NCBI GenBank assembly: GCA_903869975.1
Contig: CAIQBF010000012.1
Location: 1 to 10,168, forward strand
Direction of reading: 5' to 3'
Length of the DNA: 10,168 bases
Source: an uncultured bacterium
Lineage (GTDB): Bacteria > Patescibacteriota > Minisyncoccia > Phycocordibacterales > UBA9973
Below, in pieces: positions 7,435 to 10,168 of this stretch. Position 1 is the first letter of the stretch. Each line of letters begins with the position of its first letter. The notes beneath the pieces were generated by a model. It saw only the letters and a list, made by a program, of their open reading frames with translations. It was not told the DNA's origin and made no database searches. The translations under genes were made by a program, and so were the position numbers.

Positions 7435-8898
7435 ATGTCATCAGAAAAACCGTTTTACCTCACGACAACGCTTCCGTATGTGAACGCCGATCTGCATATG
7501 GGGCATGCGCTTGAGTTCGTGCGCGCCGACATCATTGCACGACACAAAAAGCTTCAGGGGTTTGATGTTTTTTTCAATACCGGTACAGACGAGCATGGCA
7601 TGAAGATTTATGAGAAGGCTGTGGCAGGAGGACAGACGCCGCAGGAATTCACCGATGCGAGCTTTGCGCGCTTCCGCGAGTCGGTCAAGATTTTCGGTCT
7701 TGATGAGAGTATTCTTCATTTCATTCGTACGACAGACACGCATCATGAAGCTGCAGCCCAGGAATTCTGGCGTCGCTGTGACAAGAATGGATATATCTAC
7801 AAGAAGAACTACCAGACAAAATACTGCGTGGGTTGTGAAGAGGCCAAGACGGATTCTGAGCTTGTAAACGGGGAGTGTTCAGTGCACCCAGGCCGTGCGC
7901 TTGAGATCATTGAGGAAGAGAATTATTTTTTCAAATATTCTGCGTTTACCGACAAGCTCTCGAAATTCTACGAAGCAAATCCAAATTTCGTCGTGCCGGA
8001 TTTCCGCTACAACGAGATCAAAGCATTCGTTGCGCGCGGACTTGAGGATTTTTCCATTTCGCGCCTCGCGACCAAAATGCCGTGGGGAATACCGGTGCCT
8101 GGTGACGAGACGCATGTCATGTACGTATGGTTCGATGCTCTCACGAATTACATTTCGACTCTTGGTTGGCCTGATGCAGAGAGTGTAGCGAACGGCGATT
8201 TCAAGCGCTACTGGGTAGAGGGCACGCCGACGCAGTACTGCGGCAAAGACAATCTCCGCTTCCAGTCCGCTATGTGGCAGGCTATGCTTATGGCAGCAGA
8301 GGTGCCTAATTCGCACCAGATCGTCATCAACGGCTTCATTACGGCCGATGGCGGGGTGAAGATGTCTAAGACGCTCGGTAATGTCGTGGATCCAAAAGAT
8401 GTCGTGGCTGAATACGGCACGGAAGCACTTAGATTCTTCCTTGCGAAGGAAGTTTCGAGTTTCGAAGACAGTCCATTTACGATCGAGCGATTCAAGGCCG
8501 CGTACAACGCGCACCTCGCGAACGGTCTCGGAAATCTCACCTCGCGCATTCTCACGCTTTCGGAAAAACATCTCGCAGGAATGACCCCTCCAGCTTCTTC
8601 TTCGGTACTGCCTATTGAATTCCAGAAAGAGCTTGAAGCGTTTGATATCCAAAAAGCAGCAAGCTTCGTCTGGAACAAAGTGCAGGAACTTGATCAGACT
8701 ATTCAGTCTACTGAACCGTTTAAGGTCGTGAAAGTCGATGAGCAAAAAGGCCGCGAGCTCATTGCCGATCTCGTGGTAAAACTCCAAGCCATCGCTGAGA
8801 TGCTTGTATCGATACTGCCGGAAACATCGGCCAAGATTCTCACTCAGATCGCGCTCAACAAAAAGCCTGAGGTACCGCTCTTTTTACGCAAAGAATAA
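7435..8898 (+). CDS. metG: methionyl-tRNA synthetase
   Basis: The class I enzyme charges initiator and elongator tRNA-Met. The HIGH motif is HMGH (21-24) within YVNADLHMGHALE. The KMSKS motif is present as KMSKT (309-313), followed by LGNVVDP. The connective peptide holds C131, C134, C148 and H151, a single zinc knuckle. TDEHG (51-55) and WFDALTNYI (232-240) are further family blocks, and the helical anticodon-binding domain covers about 340-475. The 487-residue length shows that the C-terminal EMAP/Arc1p-like tRNA-binding domain found in many bacterial MetRS is missing. In the GKDNLRFQ segment (270-277), most MetRS proteins have His where this has Gln. The gene starts 12 bases after the peptidase stop with no SD. 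Confidence 0.97.
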   Translation: MSSEKPFYLTTTLPYVNADLHMGHALEFVRADIIARHKKLQGFDVFFNTGTDEHGMKIYEKAVAGGQTPQEFTDASFARFRESVKIFGLDESILHFIRTTDTHHEAAAQEFWRRCDKNGYIYKKNYQTKYCVGCEEAKTDSELVNGECSVHPGRALEIIEEENYFFKYSAFTDKLSKFYEANPNFVVPDFRYNEIKAFVARGLEDFSISRLATKMPWGIPVPGDETHVMYVWFDALTNYISTLGWPDAESVANGDFKRYWVEGTPTQYCGKDNLRFQSAMWQAMLMAAEVPNSHQIVINGFITADGGVKMSKTLGNVVDPKDVVAEYGTEALRFFLAKEVSSFEDSPFTIERFKAAYNAHLANGLGNLTSRILTLSEKHLAGMTPPASSSVLPIEFQKELEAFDIQKAASFVWNKVQELDQTIQSTEPFKVVKVDEQKGRELIADLVVKLQAIAEMLVSILPETSAKILTQIALNKKPEVPLFLRKE

Positions 8899-8910
8899 TC
8901 ATACAAAATT

Positions 8911-9756
8911 ATGGAACCTACCTACGTCGACGTCCACGCCCATGTGAATTTCAAAGCCTACGACGCAGACCGCGCCGAGGTCATACAGCGTGCGCTTGAT
9001 GCGGGCGTGCATATCATGAGCGTTGGCACGCAGCAGGATACGTCCAAATTCGCTGTCGAGATCGCTCACCGCTATCCGCACGGCGTCTATGCAGCCATCG
9101 CGCTCCATCCAGTGCATACCTCGAAATCCCATCACGACGTCAAAGAGCTCGGCGAGGAGGGCAAGGCGTTCACTTCGCGTGGCGAGGAATTTGATCCGGC
9201 CTTCTATGAAGAGCTCGCTCGCGACGAACGCGTTCGTGCTATCGGTGAATGCGGTCTCGACTACTACCACATGGAAGCAGCAGAGGGGAATGCTGCGGAA
9301 GGCCTCGAGATCATTGAACGCCAGAAAAAGATTTTCATTCAACACATCGAAGTCGCCAACAAAGTCGGCAAGCCACTCATGTGCCATATCCGCAATGCGT
9401 ACAAAGACGCAGCAGATATTTTGCGCGAACACGCAAAAGTAAAAGGGGACATCCATTTCTTTGCAGGCACCTGGGAAGAAGCCAAGCTCTTCCTCGACAT
9501 GGGCTTCACGCTCTCATTCACTGGCGTTCTCACCTTTACTCACGACTACGACGAAGTCGTCCGCAACACGCCGCTCGACATGCTCCTGACTGAAACCGAC
9601 TGCCCATACATCACGCCGACGCCATTCCGAGGCAAGCGCAATGAGCCTGTCCATGTACGCGAGATAGTCAAAGCCATCGCCCGCATCAAAGAACTCGACG
9701 AGGAAACTGTCGCCAAGCAGCTTGTCGCGAATGCTAAACGAGTATTTGGCTTCTAA
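8911..9756 (+). CDS. TatD-family metal-dependent DNase
   Basis: TatD proteins are two-metal amidohydrolase-fold enzymes with 3'-5' exonuclease activity on DNA and sometimes RNA. The expected ligands are visible: H9 and H11 in DVHAH, E113 in GECGLDYY, H159 in CHIRNAYKD, H182 in HFFAGTWEEAK, and D230 in TETDCPY. The C-terminal signature PFRGKRNEP (238-246) and the helix HVREIVKAIARI also match. At 281 residues it is about 20 longer than typical (about 260). The extra part is an acidic segment around 70-105, before GECGLDYY. The usual HCF before the SG/AG turn is HFF here. Catalytic residues are complete, so it should be active; a role in DNA repair or nucleotide salvage is family knowledge. It starts 12 bases after metG. 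Confidence 0.94.
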   Translation: MEPTYVDVHAHVNFKAYDADRAEVIQRALDAGVHIMSVGTQQDTSKFAVEIAHRYPHGVYAAIALHPVHTSKSHHDVKELGEEGKAFTSRGEEFDPAFYEELARDERVRAIGECGLDYYHMEAAEGNAAEGLEIIERQKKIFIQHIEVANKVGKPLMCHIRNAYKDAADILREHAKVKGDIHFFAGTWEEAKLFLDMGFTLSFTGVLTFTHDYDEVVRNTPLDMLLTETDCPYITPTPFRGKRNEPVHVREIVKAIARIKELDEETVAKQLVANAKRVFGF

Positions 9757-9762
9757 TCATCT

Positions 9763-10041
9763 ATGGACGAACTAAAAAACGAAATTGAAAAGATTAAAGA
9801 ACGTAATACAAAAGTTGCGTTCGATAAAGCGTGGGAGACGAGCACTTTTCGTGTCGCTTCGATCAGTATCATGACGTATATCTGTGTCGTCATTTTTCTC
9901 TGTATTATCAAAACTCCAAACCCATTCATAAACGCACTTGTTCCCATGCTCGGCTATTTTCTCTCAGCCCAGTCGCTTCCATTCATCAAAAAGTGGTGGA
10001 TTCGCAAAGAATCGCAGAAGATCGAGGTTTCATCAAAGTAA
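9763..10041 (+). CDS. 92-residue membrane protein with two helices
   Basis: A charged N-terminal helix (DELKNEIEKIKER) leads to KAWETSTFR (22-30). Two hydrophobic helices follow, at about 31-49 and 56-74, joined by the turn KTPNPF (50-55), and then a basic tail (KKWWIRKE). The pattern of an AWETS-type motif, then a helix, then PNPF-NALVP-LG-LS, then a final KKWW matches a small uncharacterised membrane protein I recall as recurrent in CPR bacteria and some archaea. No activity is known to me. It is coding rather than a shadow because length, hydrophobicity pattern and motif spacing are coherent. It begins 6 bases after the tatD stop and is the last gene of the block. Confidence 0.8.
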   Translation: MDELKNEIEKIKERNTKVAFDKAWETSTFRVASISIMTYICVVIFLCIIKTPNPFINALVPMLGYFLSAQSLPFIKKWWIRKESQKIEVSSK

Positions 10042-10057
10042 ACACGATTTCGGGGCA

Positions 10058-10147
10058 CGGATGGCCATTATTGCGATATCTCGAATCTCGTGGTAGTGTG
10101 TACCCGTCTTGTTCGATAGGGCACTGAATCCCTATCGCAATGGTCCG
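10058..10147. repeat. competing long-range inverted repeat, three segments
   Basis: CGGA (10058-10061), CCATT (10065-10069) and GCGATA (10073-10078) pair with TCCG (10144-10147), AATGG (10139-10143) and TATCGC (10133-10138). This makes 15 perfect pairs with two 3-base bulges, both on the 5' arm. The 3' arm uses the bases that form the 3' side and bulge of the nested hairpin, so the two folds exclude one another in part. Confidence 0.75.
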
Positions 10148-10156
10148 AAACAAGAC
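10106..10156. repeat. nested inverted repeat, 16 bases on the 5' arm
   Basis: The inner hairpin pairs CGATAGGG (10114-10121) with CCCTATCG (10130-10137) around the 8-base loop CACTGAAT. Directly outside it, GTCTTGTT (10106-10113) pairs with AACAAGAC (10149-10156). All 16 base pairs are perfect; only an 11-base one-sided bulge (10138-10148) interrupts the 3' arm. Confidence 0.88.
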
Positions 10157-10168
10157 AAAAGCCTTATA

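Larger units (their letters stand above)
10042..10168. other. 3' region without a convincing gene, rich in inverted repeats
   Basis: These 127 bases follow the last stop codon. The open frame overlapping them from 9831 to 10127 is a shadow of the membrane-protein gene and does not look like protein. The region has several complementary segments that could form an RNA secondary structure. No tRNA, rRNA, tmRNA, SRP RNA or RNase P signature is recognisable. There is no T tract after a stem, so a simple intrinsic terminator is not supported. It could be an untranslated regulatory leader of a gene beyond the window, a small RNA or a recombination or processing site. Confidence 0.5.

Noticed and set aside
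7879..8787. Antisense open frame of 302 residues opposite metG
   Set aside because: The sense strand encodes motifs of MetRS across the whole stretch, and the antisense product shows no motif.
9831..10127. Open frame of 98 residues overlapping the last gene
   Set aside because: It is a shadow frame of the 92-residue membrane-protein gene with irregular composition and no start context.
10042..10168. tRNA or other known RNA gene at the 3' end
   Set aside because: A TTCGATA resembling a T-loop lacks flanking T-stem pairing and an acceptor stem. 5S rRNA, tmRNA, SRP and RNase P signatures are absent.

Overview
The window is a compact block of bacterial housekeeping and surface genes, all on the + strand with gaps of a few to about 25 bases. 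This looks like one long transcription unit or several abutting ones. The most likely source is a Candidate Phyla Radiation (Patescibacteria, Parcubacteria-like) genome. That is an inference from several traits: a short RecO without cysteines, a class II dimeric-type glycyl-tRNA synthetase, a short MetRS without a C-terminal tRNA-binding domain, a TatD protein with an HFF motif and a long insert, a 92-residue two-helix membrane protein of a type common in such genomes, and almost no Shine-Dalgarno sequences. All eleven complete genes read through under the standard code; every visible stop is TAA or TAG.

Layout. Positions 1-90 are the 3' end of an unidentified gene. Next come a small HAD-like phosphatase (92-577), an unrecognised helical protein of 201 residues (582-1187), an RBBP9/YdeN-like serine hydrolase (1187-1768, overlapping by one base) and RecO (1783-2370). 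A candidate extended -10 precedes a large anchored extracellular protein with about four beta-sandwich modules (2393-4330). Then follow glycyl-tRNA synthetase (4356-5702), a three-helix membrane protein (5706-6137), a zinc M16 peptidase (6154-7422), methionyl-tRNA synthetase (7435-8898), a TatD-family metal-dependent nuclease (8911-9756) and the 92-residue membrane protein (9763-10041). The last 127 bases have no convincing gene but hold nested and competing inverted repeats.

How the parts relate. Two aminoacyl-tRNA synthetases serve translation, and RecO and TatD handle DNA repair or degradation. The M16 peptidase, HAD enzyme and alpha/beta hydrolase are general processing enzymes with unknown substrates. 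The modular protein and the two small membrane proteins belong to the cell envelope. Nothing here marks a mobile element, phage, CRISPR array or defence island. The items most worth a second look are the structured 3' end, a perfect 12-bp hairpin inside the hydrolase gene, the SD-less start sites with -10-like hexamers close to some start codons, and the uncharacterised 201-residue protein.
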